From Erythrobacter sp. (GTDB lineage Bacteria > Pseudomonadota > Alphaproteobacteria > Sphingomonadales > Sphingomonadaceae), in NCBI RefSeq assembly GCF_011765465.1, contig NZ_CP050265.1, forward strand, positions 496,001-560,000: a stretch of 64,000 nucleotides of DNA, read 5' to 3'. Below, piece by piece: positions 26,166 to 35,563 of this stretch (position 1 is its first letter; each line of letters starts with the position of its first letter). The notes beneath the pieces were generated by a model that saw nothing but the letters and a program-made list of their open reading frames with translations, was not told where the DNA came from and did no database searches. A program made the position numbers and the translations under genes.

Positions 26166-27557
26166 TTGAACGTGGCGAAGGACTGGAAACCGGGCAGCTG
26201 GAAGGCCCACGAGGCGCGGCACCTGCCGCATTACGAGGACGCGGGCGAACTCGCCGCCGCCGAGGCGCAGCTGGGCACCTATCCGCCGCTCGTCTTCGCG
26301 GGCGAGGCGCGCGCGCTGAAAGCCGACCTCGCCGATGTCGCGAACGGCCACGGCTTCCTGCTGCAGGGTGGGGATTGCGCCGAAAGCTTCGCCGAGTTTC
26401 ACCCGAACAATATCCGCGACACCTTCCGCGTGCTGCTCCAGATGGCGGTGGTGATGACTTTCGCGAGCAAGCGCCCGGTGGTGAAGGTCGGGCGCATGGC
26501 GGGCCAGTTCGCCAAGCCGCGTTCCTCGCCGACCGAGACCGTGGGCGACGTCACCCTGCCGAGCTATTTCGGCGACAACATCAACGGGATCGACTTCGAC
26601 CCCGAACAGCGCCGCAACGACCCGAACCGGATGCTGCGTGCCTATTCGCAGGCGGCGGCGACATTGAACCTCCTGCGCGCCTTCGCGGGCGGGGGCTATG
26701 CGAACCTTCGGCAGGTCCACCAGTGGACGCTCGATTTCATGGGCCGCACGCCGTGGACCGAGAAATTCAGCCAAACCGCCGACCGGATCGGCGAGGCATT
26801 GGATTTCATGGAAGCCTGCGGGATCGATCCCGCGACCGTGCCGCAGCTTCAAGGCACCAGCTTCTACACCAGCCACGAGGGCCTGCTGCTGCCTTACGAG
26901 GAAGCGCTCACACGGCAGGATTCGCTCACCGGCGAATGGTATGCGACCAGCGCGCATATGCTGTGGATCGGCGACCGCACCCGCTTCCCCGGCAGCGCCC
27001 ACATCGAATGGGCGCGCGGGATCGGCAATCCGCTTGGCATGAAATGCGGGCCGAGCCTTCAGCCCGACGACCTCTTGCGCCTGCTCGACACGCTCAACCC
27101 GGCGCGCGAGGCGGGGCGGATCACGCTCATCAGCCGCTTCGGCCATGACAAGGTCGAGGACGGGCTTGCCCCGCTCGTGCGCGCGGTCAAGCGCGAGGGG
27201 CACCCGGTCGTGTGGTCGTGCGACCCGATGCACGGCAACGTCGTCAAATCGGAAACCGGCTTCAAGACGCGCCCCTTCGACCGCATCCTGAAAGAAGTGA
27301 AGGGCTTCTTCGCCGTGCACCGCGAGGAAGGCACGCATCCGGGCGGCATCCATATCGAGATGACCGGACAGGACGTGACCGAATGCGTCGGCGGAGCGGT
27401 CGCGATCACCGAGGAACGGCTCGGCGACCGTTATCACACGCATTGCGACCCGCGCCTCAATGCCGAGCAGTCGCTCGAACTCGCCTTCCTCATCGCCGAA
27501 ATGCTCAACGAGGCGGCGAATGAGCGGGGGCAGGGGGCGAAGGCCGATGCGGCCTAG
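26166..27557 (+). CDS. 3-deoxy-7-phosphoheptulonate synthase, class II (DAHP synthase)
   Basis: First enzyme of the shikimate pathway, condensing PEP and erythrose 4-phosphate. Of 463 aa, class II features are plain: [29 protein letters not shown], the metal-site and substrate blocks [36 protein letters not shown] and [20 protein letters not shown]. The start is not ATG: TTG at 26166 (followed two codons later by an in-frame GTG at 26172) is the best choice. Class II enzymes are the usual type in alphaproteobacteria. No other aro gene is adjacent, and feedback control cannot be judged. Confidence 0.95.
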   Translation: MNVAKDWKPGSWKAHEARHLPHYEDAGELAAAEAQLGTYPPLVFAGEARALKADLADVANGHGFLLQGGDCAESFAEFHPNNIRDTFRVLLQMAVVMTFASKRPVVKVGRMAGQFAKPRSSPTETVGDVTLPSYFGDNINGIDFDPEQRRNDPNRMLRAYSQAAATLNLLRAFAGGGYANLRQVHQWTLDFMGRTPWTEKFSQTADRIGEALDFMEACGIDPATVPQLQGTSFYTSHEGLLLPYEEALTRQDSLTGEWYATSAHMLWIGDRTRFPGSAHIEWARGIGNPLGMKCGPSLQPDDLLRLLDTLNPAREAGRITLISRFGHDKVEDGLAPLVRAVKREGHPVVWSCDPMHGNVVKSETGFKTRPFDRILKEVKGFFAVHREEGTHPGGIHIEMTGQDVTECVGGAVAITEERLGDRYHTHCDPRLNAEQSLELAFLIAEMLNEAANERGQGAKADAA

Positions 27558-27621
27558 GCGCTTGTCCCGGGGGGCGTATTCGCCGCTTGTCAGGCATGAT
27601 TCGCGCAATCTCGCACGGGCC

Positions 27622-27804
27622 ATGCAAGCCGATCCCGTCCTCCTGGCCGCCAGCCTCGCCATCGGCTGTGCCGCGCTCGCCGCGCTGCGGCCGGTGGTCA
27701 GCGCCCGCCGCGAGGCCCGCTCCGCTGCGCGTGAAGCCCGGCGACGCTCCGAGCGCGTCCATGCCGAAATCGAGGCGCTGCGCGAGGCGCGCAGGAAGGC
27801 CTGA
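27622..27804 (+). CDS. Small protein with one membrane helix and a basic tail, hypothetical
   Basis: Protein of 60 aa: one hydrophobic helix (about residues 5-24, VLLAASLAIGCAALAALRP) followed by an Ala/Arg/Glu-rich helix of heptad-like pattern (AAREARRRSERVHAEIEAL). It looks like a membrane-anchored coiled coil. No ribosome-binding site stands out and the ORF is short, so it may not be real. It lies between DAHP synthase and egtB, both on the same strand. Confidence 0.45.
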   Translation: MQADPVLLAASLAIGCAALAALRPVVSARREARSAAREARRRSERVHAEIEALREARRKA

Positions 27805-27960
27805 ACGGGGCCGCGCCGCGCTCTCGCTCCGGCTTGCGGCAGGCACGGTGCGTCTCGCCGCGCAATCGCCGGGCAACCCTTTCAATTCAGCCGCGTTTGC
27901 TTCATGTCGGCATTTCCAAGGGGCCGTTCCCGCGGCCCGGCCGATGCGAGGAGGTCACGA

Positions 27961-29238
27961 GTGACCCGATCCATGCCGATGGGCTCTGCGCCCGCCCAAG
28001 CCGACCCCGGTGCCGAACCGCTCGCTGCCCGCTTTGCCGCCACCCGTGCGCTGAGCGAAGCGCTGGTCGAGCCGCTGTCCGATGCCGATGCGACGATCCA
28101 GTCGATGGAGGATGCGAGCCCGGCCAAGTGGCACCTCGCGCACACGACGTGGTTCTGGGAGACTTTCCTGCTGCGCGACCACGTGCCGGGTCATGAGCGC
28201 CACGACGCGGACTGGCCGTTCCTGTTCAATTCCTATTACGAGGCCGAGGGCGAGCGGATCGCCCGGTTTTCGCGCGGGCTGCTGTCGCGCCCGACGCTGG
28301 AGGAAGTGCTCGACTGGCGCGCGGCGGTGAACGCGGCGATGGAGCCGCTGCTCGAAGACCCGGCCTGCGCGGACCTCGTCGCGCTCGGCATCGCGCATGA
28401 ACAGCAACACATCGAATTGCTGCTCACCGACATCAAGCACGCACTGTGGCACAACCCGCTGGGTCCTGTGATGTGGGACGCAGCGCCCGAGCCGTCAGCG
28501 CCCGCGGGCGAGCCGGGCTGGCACGAACATCCCGGCGGCGTCGCGCTGATCGGGCATGACGGGGCAGGCTTCGCCTTCGACAACGAGGGCCCGCGCCACC
28601 GCGTACTGCTCGAACCCTTCGCGCTGGCCGACCGGCTGGTTACGAACCGCGAATGGGCCGAATTCATCGCCGACGGCGGCTATGACAATCCCGCGCTGTG
28701 GCTGTCGGACGGCTGGGCCTGGGTGAAGGAGGCGGGCGCACGCGCGCCGCTCTACTGGCGCGGGGAGGAGGCTTTCACCCATGCCGGGTGGAAGCGCCGC
28801 GACCCGAACGCGCCCGTCACGCACATCAATTATTTCGAAGCCGATGCCTTCGCCACCTGGGCGGGCGCGCGGCTTCCGACCGAGTTCGAATGGGAAGCGA
28901 TCGCGCGCGGGCAGGACGGCTCGGAAAAGCGGCCCGCACATGACGCGAGCGCGGGCAACCAGCTCGACACCGCCGCCCCGCCGCTCCCGCGCGGGGGGAC
29001 CGACCTGTTCGGAGACTGCTGGCAGTTCACCCGCTCGGCCTATCTGCCTTTTCCCCGCTTCAAGCCTGCCGAGGGCGCCGTGGGCGAATACAACGGCAAG
29101 TTCATGAGCGGGCAGTTCGTCCTGAAGGGCGCGAGCTGCGCCACGGTGCGCGGCCATTCGCGCGCGTCCTATCGCAATTTCTTCTACCCGCACCAGCAAT
29201 GGCAATTCACCGGGCTCAGGCTCGCAAGGGATCTCTAG
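27961..29238 (+). CDS. egtB: Ergothioneine biosynthesis protein EgtB (hercynine oxygenase)
   Basis: Non-heme iron enzyme of 425 aa that joins hercynine to a thiol (gamma-glutamylcysteine or cysteine) with O2. The N-terminal DinB-like domain carries the iron ligands: a first His in KWHLAHTTWFWE (about 58-61) and HX3HXE as His146, His150 and Glu152 (HEQQHIE). The C-terminal FGE-sulfatase domain (about 185-425) ends FYPHQQWQFTGLRLARDL. GTG at 27961 has GAGGAGG six bases upstream and is the best start; the frame is open 19 codons further. egtD follows four bases after the stop. Confidence 0.94.
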   Translation: MTRSMPMGSAPAQADPGAEPLAARFAATRALSEALVEPLSDADATIQSMEDASPAKWHLAHTTWFWETFLLRDHVPGHERHDADWPFLFNSYYEAEGERIARFSRGLLSRPTLEEVLDWRAAVNAAMEPLLEDPACADLVALGIAHEQQHIELLLTDIKHALWHNPLGPVMWDAAPEPSAPAGEPGWHEHPGGVALIGHDGAGFAFDNEGPRHRVLLEPFALADRLVTNREWAEFIADGGYDNPALWLSDGWAWVKEAGARAPLYWRGEEAFTHAGWKRRDPNAPVTHINYFEADAFATWAGARLPTEFEWEAIARGQDGSEKRPAHDASAGNQLDTAAPPLPRGGTDLFGDCWQFTRSAYLPFPRFKPAEGAVGEYNGKFMSGQFVLKGASCATVRGHSRASYRNFFYPHQQWQFTGLRLARDL

Positions 29239-29242
29239 GATT

Positions 29243-30229
29243 ATGACGACGAACAAGGGACTCGCACTGGTCGAGCGCGACGAAAGCGGGGTCGATCTCG
29301 CCTTTCGCGCCGACGTGCTCGAAGGGCTGCGCGGCGAGCCCAAGGCGATCCCCGCGCGCTGGCTTTACGACGATGCGGGCTCGCAATTGTTTGAGGACAT
29401 CACCCAGGTTCCCGAATATTACCCGACCCGCGCCGAGACCGAGATCCTGAAGACCCGCAGCGAAGAGTTCGCCGCCATGATCGGACCGGGCCGGGCAGTG
29501 GTCGAATTCGGCTCGGGTTCCTCGGTCAAGACGCCGCTGCTGCTCTCGGCGATCGAGCCCGCTTCCTACGTTCCGCTCGACATCGCAGGCGATTTCCTGC
29601 GCGCGGCTGCTGCCGACCTTGCGGAGAAATTCCCCGGCCTTCCGGTCCATCCGGTCGAGGCGGATTTCATGCGCCGCGTCGAACTCCCCGCCGAAGTCGC
29701 CGACCAGCCCAAGCTCGGCTTCTTCCCCGGCTCGACCATCGGCAACATGGTCGCGCGCACCGCCGTGGACCTCTTGCGCTCGATGCGCGAGACGCTCGGG
29801 ACCGGCGCACAGCTGCTGATCGGGATGGACCTCATCAAGGACGAGGAGGTGCTGGTCGCCGCCTATGACGATGCGGGCGGCGTGACGGCGGAATTCAACT
29901 ACAACCTCGTGCGCCGCATCAACCGCGAGCTCGAAGGCGACATCCCGCTCGACAAGCTGCGCCACGAAGCGCGCTGGAACGACGACTATGCCCGGATCGA
30001 AATGCACCTCGTCGCGACCGAGGCCATCGCCTTCACGGTCAGCGGCGAGGCGTTCGGGATGGAAAAGGGCGAGACGATCCACACCGAGAACAGCCACAAG
30101 TTCAACCGTCGCACCTCCAATATGCTGCTCCTCGCGGGCGGCTGGGAGCCGGTCGCGCGCTGGCTCGACGGGGAGCAACGCTTCTCGATGATCCTCGCCG
30201 AGGCCCGGCCCCCGCGCTCCGCGCCCTGA
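29243..30229 (+). CDS. egtD: L-histidine N-alpha-methyltransferase EgtD
   Basis: SAM-dependent methyltransferase of 328 aa that trimethylates histidine to hercynine, the first step of ergothioneine synthesis. Family blocks seen: PKAIPARWLYDDAGSQLFEDI, QVPEYYPTRAETEIL, VEFGSGSSVKT (motif I), FFPGSTIGN, and NYNLVRRINREL. It follows egtB with a four-base gap, so the two are one unit: EgtD makes hercynine and EgtB adds sulfur. The C-S lyase (EgtE) that would finish the pathway is not in the window. Confidence 0.95.
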   Translation: MTTNKGLALVERDESGVDLAFRADVLEGLRGEPKAIPARWLYDDAGSQLFEDITQVPEYYPTRAETEILKTRSEEFAAMIGPGRAVVEFGSGSSVKTPLLLSAIEPASYVPLDIAGDFLRAAAADLAEKFPGLPVHPVEADFMRRVELPAEVADQPKLGFFPGSTIGNMVARTAVDLLRSMRETLGTGAQLLIGMDLIKDEEVLVAAYDDAGGVTAEFNYNLVRRINRELEGDIPLDKLRHEARWNDDYARIEMHLVATEAIAFTVSGEAFGMEKGETIHTENSHKFNRRTSNMLLLAGGWEPVARWLDGEQRFSMILAEARPPRSAP

Positions 30230-30267
30230 GGCGGAAACCGCTCGGTGCCCGGTGCGTTCGGAGCGGG

Positions 30268-31221
30268 ATGAACACGAACACACACGACATTCTCGTCATC
30301 GGAGCCGGCATGGCCGGCCTATCCTGCGCCAGCCGCCTCGCCGCCGAGGGCCGCGAAGTCGCGCTTATCGACAAGGGCCGCGGCCCCGGCGGGCGCATGG
30401 CCGCACGCCGCGCCGAGATCGACGGCGAGAAGGTGCGCTTCGACCACGGCGCGCAATATTTCACCGCCCGCGACCCCGCCTTCCGCGAGGCGGTCGCCGC
30501 GTGGGAGGAGGCAGGCGCGGTCGCGCGCTGGCCGGAAGCCGGAGAGGACGCTTTCGTCGGCACGCCTGGCATGAACGGACCCGTAAAGGCGATGGCTCAG
30601 GCTGTGCTCGTGCGCTGGTCGGTCCGCGCCGAGCGCGTCAAGCACGAGGACGGCCTCTGGCGGGTCGAGACGGACGGCGAATCCCTGACCGCACGCACGC
30701 TGCTGGTGGCGATCCCCGCCGAACAGGCCGCCGCGCTGCTAGGCGACGCTGCGCCGGACCTCGCGGCGCTGGCGGGCGAGGTCGTGTCCGAGCCCTGCTG
30801 GGCGGTCATGGCGGGCTTCGCCGGGAGGCTGGGAATAGATGCCGACACGTTCCGAGGAAGCGGCCCGATCGCCTGGGCCGCGCGCAATTCGGCCAAGCCG
30901 GGCCGGACGGGAGGCGAGACCTGGGTGATCCATGCTGCTCCCTCACGCAGCCGCGAATTGCTGGACGTGGACAAGGACGAGGCCGCCCGCCGCCTCCTCG
31001 CCGATTTCTTCGCCGCTGCCGCAGCCGCACCCCAAGCGCCGGTCCACCTCGCCGCGCATCGCTGGCTCTACGCCATGCCCGCCAGCCTTGCGCGCGATCC
31101 GGCGCGTTACGACGCGGCGGCGCGGATCGGGGTCGCGGGCGACTGGCTCCATTCGCCGCGGGTCGAAGGCGCCTTCCTGTCGGGCCGCGCGCTCGCCGAG
31201 GGCGTGCTCGCGCACGGCTGA
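30268..31221 (+). CDS. Renalase-like FAD/NAD(P)-dependent oxidoreductase
   Basis: Flavoprotein of 317 aa. A Rossmann dinucleotide motif DILVIGAGMAGLSCASRLA opens the protein (GxGxxG), followed by KGRGPGGRMAARR, FDHGAQYFTAR and a C-terminal FAD block, GVAGDWLHSPRVEGAFLSG. The GRMxxR and DHGAQYFT pattern is that of bacterial renalases, which oxidise off-form dihydro-NAD(P) isomers back to NAD(P)+. It starts 39 bases after egtD on the same strand and may be part of that unit; a redox-housekeeping theme would fit. Confidence 0.88.
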   Translation: MNTNTHDILVIGAGMAGLSCASRLAAEGREVALIDKGRGPGGRMAARRAEIDGEKVRFDHGAQYFTARDPAFREAVAAWEEAGAVARWPEAGEDAFVGTPGMNGPVKAMAQAVLVRWSVRAERVKHEDGLWRVETDGESLTARTLLVAIPAEQAAALLGDAAPDLAALAGEVVSEPCWAVMAGFAGRLGIDADTFRGSGPIAWAARNSAKPGRTGGETWVIHAAPSRSRELLDVDKDEAARRLLADFFAAAAAAPQAPVHLAAHRWLYAMPASLARDPARYDAAARIGVAGDWLHSPRVEGAFLSGRALAEGVLAHG

Positions 31222-31298
31222 GGGGCCTGCGAAAAGGCTAGTGGCGCGGCTCTTCCCCGGCGCGTAGCCCTGTCGCCCGACACAAAGGGGGAGAGACC

Positions 31299-32063
31299 AT
31301 GCACGAGTTGTTCGACCTATCGGGCAAGACCGCCGTCGTCACCGGAGCGGGGCGAGGGATCGGCGAGGGCATCGCGACGCTGCTCGCCGAAGCGGGCGCC
31401 AATGTCGTCTGCGCGGCGCGCTCGGCCGACCAGATCGAGCGGGTCGCCGCCGCGATCAACGCCTCGGACGCGCCGGGACGCGCCATTGCGCAGGTCACCG
31501 ATGTGTCGAGCGCCGATGCGATGAACGCGCTGGCAGACCGGGCGGTGGACGAGTTCGGGCGGCTCGACATCTGGGTCAACAACGCGGGCGGCTCGCTCGT
31601 CTCCGCGCCGCTCGTCGAACTCGACCCGGAGGAATGGGAGCGCACGCTCGCGGTCAACCTCTCTTCGGTGTTCCACGGCGTGCGCGCGGCGGTTCGTCAC
31701 ATGGGCGAGGGCGGCAGCATCGTGAACACCTCGTCCATGGCCGGGCGCGATCCGTTCCCGGGAAGCGGGCATTACAGCGCGGCCAAGGCGGGCGTGAATA
31801 TGCTGACCAAGACGCTCGCGCTCGAACTGGGCGAAAAGAAGATCCGGGTGAATGCGATCCTGCCCGGCTTCGTGCCCACCGACACGGTGAAGAAAGCGCT
31901 GTCGATGAGCGACGAGGATTTCGGCCCGCTGCTCGAACAGCTGAACCTGCCCGCCGGACGGCTGGGCACGCCGCGCGACATCGCGGCCTGCGTGCTCTAC
32001 CTCGTCGGGGATTCGGGCGAATGGGTGACCGGCCAGTGCCTCACGGTAGCGGGCACGGTCTGA
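31299..32063 (+). CDS. Short-chain dehydrogenase/reductase (SDR)
   Basis: Classical SDR of 254 aa: TGAGRGIGEG at the nucleotide site, AARS after strand 2 (suggesting NADP(H)), NNAGG, and the catalytic Ser-Tyr-Lys as NTSSMAG and HYSAAKAG. The C-terminus WVTGQCLTVAGTV is typical, with alanine for the second glycine. Substrate unknown. GGGGGAG stands upstream of the ATG. Related but not closely similar to the SDRs at 9083 and 34598. Confidence 0.88.
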   Translation: MHELFDLSGKTAVVTGAGRGIGEGIATLLAEAGANVVCAARSADQIERVAAAINASDAPGRAIAQVTDVSSADAMNALADRAVDEFGRLDIWVNNAGGSLVSAPLVELDPEEWERTLAVNLSSVFHGVRAAVRHMGEGGSIVNTSSMAGRDPFPGSGHYSAAKAGVNMLTKTLALELGEKKIRVNAILPGFVPTDTVKKALSMSDEDFGPLLEQLNLPAGRLGTPRDIAACVLYLVGDSGEWVTGQCLTVAGTV

Positions 32064-32137
32064 TCCGAAGACCCTTTCATGGGAAAACTCGCCCGCCCGC
32101 CTAGGCGCGAGGGGGAGGGACGCCTAATCTTGGCGGC

Positions 32138-33676
32138 GTGAGGGCGCTTATCGACATTGGCCGGGATTCGGGCGGGCAGGCTCTGTCCGTCGATCTCGAG
32201 GAACTGCTTGCGACCCGCCTGCTGGTGCAGGGCAATTCGGGCTCGGGCAAGTCGCACCTGCTGCGCCGACTGCTCGAGGAATGCGCGGGCGAAGTGCAGC
32301 AGGTGGTGATCGATCCCGAAGGCGATTTCGTCAGTCTTGGCGACGAGTTCGGCCACGTTGTTATCGACGGAGCGGACTATTCCCCGCGCGAGATCGAGGC
32401 GCTTGCCGCGCGCGTGCGCCAGCACCGCGCATCGGTCGTGCTCGCGCTGGACGAGCTCGAGGTCGAACAGCAGATCCGCTGCGCCGCGATGTTCCTCACC
32501 GCCCTGTTCAACGCGCCGCGCGAACACTGGTATCCCGCGCTCGTCGTGGTCGACGAGGCGCAGATGTTCGCGCCCTCGGCGGCGGGCGAGATGTCGGACG
32601 AGACGCGGCGCATGACCCTGTCGGCCATGACCAACCTCATGTGCCGCGGGAGGAAGCGCGGGCTTGCGGGCATCGTGGCGACCCAGCGGCTTGCCAAGAT
32701 GGCGAAGAACGTCGCGGCAGAGGCATCCAATTTCCTGATGGGCCGGACTTTCCTCGACATTGATATGCAGCGCGCGGCGGACCTTCTCGGCATGGACCGG
32801 CGGCAGGCCGAGCGGATCCGCGACCTGCAGCGCGGCCAGTTTCTCGGGCTCGGCCCGGCGATCAGCCGACGCCCCGTGGCGGTGACCATCGGCCCGGTGC
32901 GGACCGCGGGCAAGAACGCGGCCGCCGCGCTGATCCCGCTGCCCGAGGCTCCGACAGAGGAAATGGAGGCGCTGCTCAACGCCGACCTCGCCGATGCCGC
33001 CGCAGCGACCGTATCCGGACGCGAGGCCGCCGCTCCCGGCAGGGCACAGCGCCCGGCGCGCGAGATTGAAAGCGCGCTCGCCGCGGCCACGCTCGCCAAG
33101 CGCGCGGGCGGCGAGGACGACAGGGTGCAGGCCGAAGCCGCGCCGCAGGCTGACAATCCGCCGCTCGCCGATGAGGAGAATCCGCCCGTACCCCCGCCCG
33201 CCGACCCCGGCGGGATCGAGGGCGTGGTGCGCGAAATGGCGCAGGACGCGGACGCGCCGTTCCGCTCCGCCTCCGCCCTGTTCCGGGATTTCGCGGTGCG
33301 CTGCCGCCAGCGCTCCATCCCCAGCGCCCATGTCGACCTGCCGCGCTTCCGCCGCCTTTTCGCCGCCGAGATCGCCGGGCTGTCGCGGCTCGACGGGGCC
33401 TTGCGCGAAGCGGTCGAGGACAGGGTCGAAGGGGTCGAGGAAGACGTGCTCGCGCCCTATCTCGCGCTGGTGGTGGCCGCCGCGACCGGCGCACCCATGC
33501 CCGGCGAGGACGAACTCGCCCGGCTCTACGGCAGTTCCTCGCCGAGCCGCGTGCGCCGCCTGCTCGACCATCTCGAACGCAGCGGGCTGATCGTGGTCAA
33601 GGAGGATTTCGGCGGCGACCGCTCGATCCTCTTGCCGGGCATGGACGAGCTCACCGCCAGCGCCGAGACCGCCTGA
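32138..33676 (+). CDS. HerA/FtsK-like ATPase (DUF87 type)
   Basis: P-loop ATPase of 512 aa. Walker A is GNSGSGKS (residues 32-39). Walker B is ALVVVDEAQMF (about 141-151), followed by an arginine-finger region RGRKRGLAGIVATQRLAKM. This matches the HerA/VirB4-like group of bacterial ATP-binding proteins. The middle (about 290-365) is low-complexity, rich in Ala, Pro and Glu. The C-terminus (about 430-500) looks like a winged helix (LYGSSSPSRVRRLLDHLERSGLIVV), so DNA translocation or remodelling is plausible but unproven. Start is GTG at 32138. The last 150 bases overlap the antisense end of the next gene. Confidence 0.82.
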   Translation: MRALIDIGRDSGGQALSVDLEELLATRLLVQGNSGSGKSHLLRRLLEECAGEVQQVVIDPEGDFVSLGDEFGHVVIDGADYSPREIEALAARVRQHRASVVLALDELEVEQQIRCAAMFLTALFNAPREHWYPALVVVDEAQMFAPSAAGEMSDETRRMTLSAMTNLMCRGRKRGLAGIVATQRLAKMAKNVAAEASNFLMGRTFLDIDMQRAADLLGMDRRQAERIRDLQRGQFLGLGPAISRRPVAVTIGPVRTAGKNAAAALIPLPEAPTEEMEALLNADLADAAAATVSGREAAAPGRAQRPAREIESALAAATLAKRAGGEDDRVQAEAAPQADNPPLADEENPPVPPPADPGGIEGVVREMAQDADAPFRSASALFRDFAVRCRQRSIPSAHVDLPRFRRLFAAEIAGLSRLDGALREAVEDRVEGVEEDVLAPYLALVVAAATGAPMPGEDELARLYGSSSPSRVRRLLDHLERSGLIVVKEDFGGDRSILLPGMDELTASAETA

Positions 33677-34383
33677 GCGCGCGGCCCGCCCCGCTCGGGA
33701 AGGGGGCTGTGCCACACCAGCGCGGACAGTGCGATCCAGGTCGTGAACATCACCAGATAGGGCCAGCGGCGCGGCCACAGGCGCGCGACCAGCAGGGTCG
33801 CCGCCGCCGTCCCGGCAAGCGCGAGCAGCGGTGCGAAAGCCGCAGCCGTCCCCATGCCCGACAGCGACGCGCGCAGGGCCATGCTCGCCCATTGCGCCGG
33901 GAGCAGCGCCAGCAGCCAGCCGGGCAGCGCCTCGGGCCGGGCGAGGGCGACCGCGAGGATCGCGCCTTCGCCCGCGACCACGGCAAGCGCGACCAGCCAG
34001 CCCCAGCGTCCGGCGCTGCGCGCGAACAGGCTGCCGCGCGCCGCGAAACTGGCGCTGGCGACGATCATGGCGAACCCGGTCGCGAGCGGGCCGGGCTGGG
34101 GCGGGAACCCGGTTAGGCGGGCAAGCGCGATGAGACCTGCCCCCGCGGCGAGGGCAAGGCCGATGCCGACCCAGATTCGCCCGGCGGCGGCGGCCCCGAT
34201 CATCCCTGCGCCCATCAGGGCGACGGCTATGGCGGGGCTGCCGACCGCCGCCAGCGAAGCGGGACCGCCCGGTTGTCCAAAGAGCAGCATGGCGCAGACC
34301 GGCGCCGCCACTCCCGCAAGGAGTGCGGCAAGCCAGGCGATGGCCTGGCCGCAGGGGTGCGGGGCATCCGGCGCGGAATCCAT
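33526..34383 (-). CDS. Polytopic membrane protein, hypothetical
   Basis: Protein of 285 aa with about seven hydrophobic helices between residues 12 and 235, rich in Ala, Gly and Leu, and no recognisable motif. The last 50 residues (after WHSPLPERGG) are Ser/Arg-rich and look like read-through into the antisense of the HerA-like gene, as if the original stop was lost. ATG at 34383; a GTG two codons earlier is possible. It is convergent with the HerA-like gene, overlapping it by about 150 bases. Confidence 0.6.
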   Translation of the reverse strand: MDSAPDAPHPCGQAIAWLAALLAGVAAPVCAMLLFGQPGGPASLAAVGSPAIAVALMGAGMIGAAAAGRIWVGIGLALAAGAGLIALARLTGFPPQPGPLATGFAMIVASASFAARGSLFARSAGRWGWLVALAVVAGEGAILAVALARPEALPGWLLALLPAQWASMALRASLSGMGTAAAFAPLLALAGTAAATLLVARLWPRRWPYLVMFTTWIALSALVWHSPLPERGGPRAQAVSALAVSSSMPGKRIERSPPKSSLTTISPLRSRWSSRRRTRLGEELP

Positions 34384-34597
34384 GCGCACCCCACTGCGCG
34401 AAGGGCGGCGACTTGTCGAGCGGGCGCATCGAGCGGGGACACCGCAGAGATGCCCTCAGGCCGACAGGCATGGCGTTTTCGACCCAAGGTCAATTCCCGA
34501 GCCGTTCGGCTTGCCTGTGGCGATGAAGGATTGCCGATCGGGGTCGGGTGGCGGTCGATGATCATGAACCGTGCCGTTCCACCGTTCCGTTTGCTTC

Positions 34598-35386
34598 CTA
34601 TTTCCCTTCCGGAAGAAAATCGTCGCTGCCGTTCGGCTCGCGCTCCAGCCGAAGGACCGCCCCTGCCAGCGCGCCCCCGTCGATCACGAATTCGCACCCC
34701 GTCGAATAGGATGCTTCGGTAAACAGGAAGCGCACCATGCGCGCGACTTCCTCCGGCTCGCCGAAGCGGGGGATCGGCTGGCTCGCCGCAACCTCGTCCG
34801 GCATGGCCTGCGTCATCGGCGTGCGGATCGGGCCCGGGTGAAGCGAGACGACGCGGATCCTGTCGCCCGCAAGGTCGAGCGCCGCCGATTTCGTGAGCCC
34901 GCGGATCGCCCACTTGCTGGCGACATAGGCGCCCAGCCTTGCATAGCCCTGCATCCCGGCGGTCGAGGACGTGTTCACGATGGTCCCCCCTCCGGCGCGG
35001 CGCAGCGCGGGGGCGACCGCGCGGATGCCGAGGAAGATGCCGGTGAGGTTGACCTCGATCACGCGCCGGAATTCGTCCGGTGTGCATTCGAGGACCGATC
35101 CGTGGGCGAGTATTCCCGCATTGTTGAACAGGCCGTCGAGCCGGCCGAAGCTCTCTTCGCAGCGCATGATCGCCGCGCCCCAGTCGCGCTCGCTCGACAC
35201 GTCGAGATGGCAATAGGCTGCATTGTCGCCGATCCCCGCGGCCAGGTCGTGGCCTTCCTCGTCGAGGATATCCGCGATCATGACCCGGCTTCCGCCCCGT
35301 GCAAGTTCGCGCGCGCTGGCCGCGCCGATCCCGCGGGCTCCGCCGGTGATGAGGACCGCAGGCGGCGAGTCCGGCGTGGCTGTCAT
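34598..35386 (-). CDS. Short-chain dehydrogenase/reductase (SDR)
   Basis: Classical SDR of 262 aa: ITGGARGIGAASA (nucleotide site), ADILDEE after strand 2 (NAD-type acidic residue), NNAGI, then NTSSTAG and the catalytic Tyr/Lys in YVASKWAI, and FVIDGGALAG near the end. A C-terminal tail LRLEREPNGSDDFLPEGK extends beyond the usual fold. Substrate unknown. It is divergent from the LuxR-type gene; the 177 bases between them hold both promoters. Confidence 0.87.
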   Translation of the reverse strand: MTATPDSPPAVLITGGARGIGAASARELARGGSRVMIADILDEEGHDLAAGIGDNAAYCHLDVSSERDWGAAIMRCEESFGRLDGLFNNAGILAHGSVLECTPDEFRRVIEVNLTGIFLGIRAVAPALRRAGGGTIVNTSSTAGMQGYARLGAYVASKWAIRGLTKSAALDLAGDRIRVVSLHPGPIRTPMTQAMPDEVAASQPIPRFGEPEEVARMVRFLFTEASYSTGCEFVIDGGALAGAVLRLEREPNGSDDFLPEGK

Positions 35387-35479
35387 GGCGTTCCCTCGAC
35401 TTGTTCTGCGAAACCTCTCGCCATCCTGCCATGCGCGTAAGCGGGTTCGACTGGGAAACCTACGGATGGTCTTCGTGCA

Positions 35480-35491
35480 GCAGGCGCCTGC
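35480..35491. promoter_or_regulatory. 12-base perfect palindrome in the SDR / LuxR-type divergent promoter region
   Basis: GCAGGCGCCTGC lies 73 bases upstream of the LuxR-type start and about 95 bases upstream of the SDR start. Its symmetry and place suggest a dimeric regulator's site. A chance GC palindrome cannot be ruled out. Confidence 0.3.
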
Positions 35492-35563
35492 CGGATCGGG
35501 AAAATTGCGGATGCCCCGCAAGCGTGGGATGTCGCATGGAGCAACCCGCGAGAGGGGGGTGCG

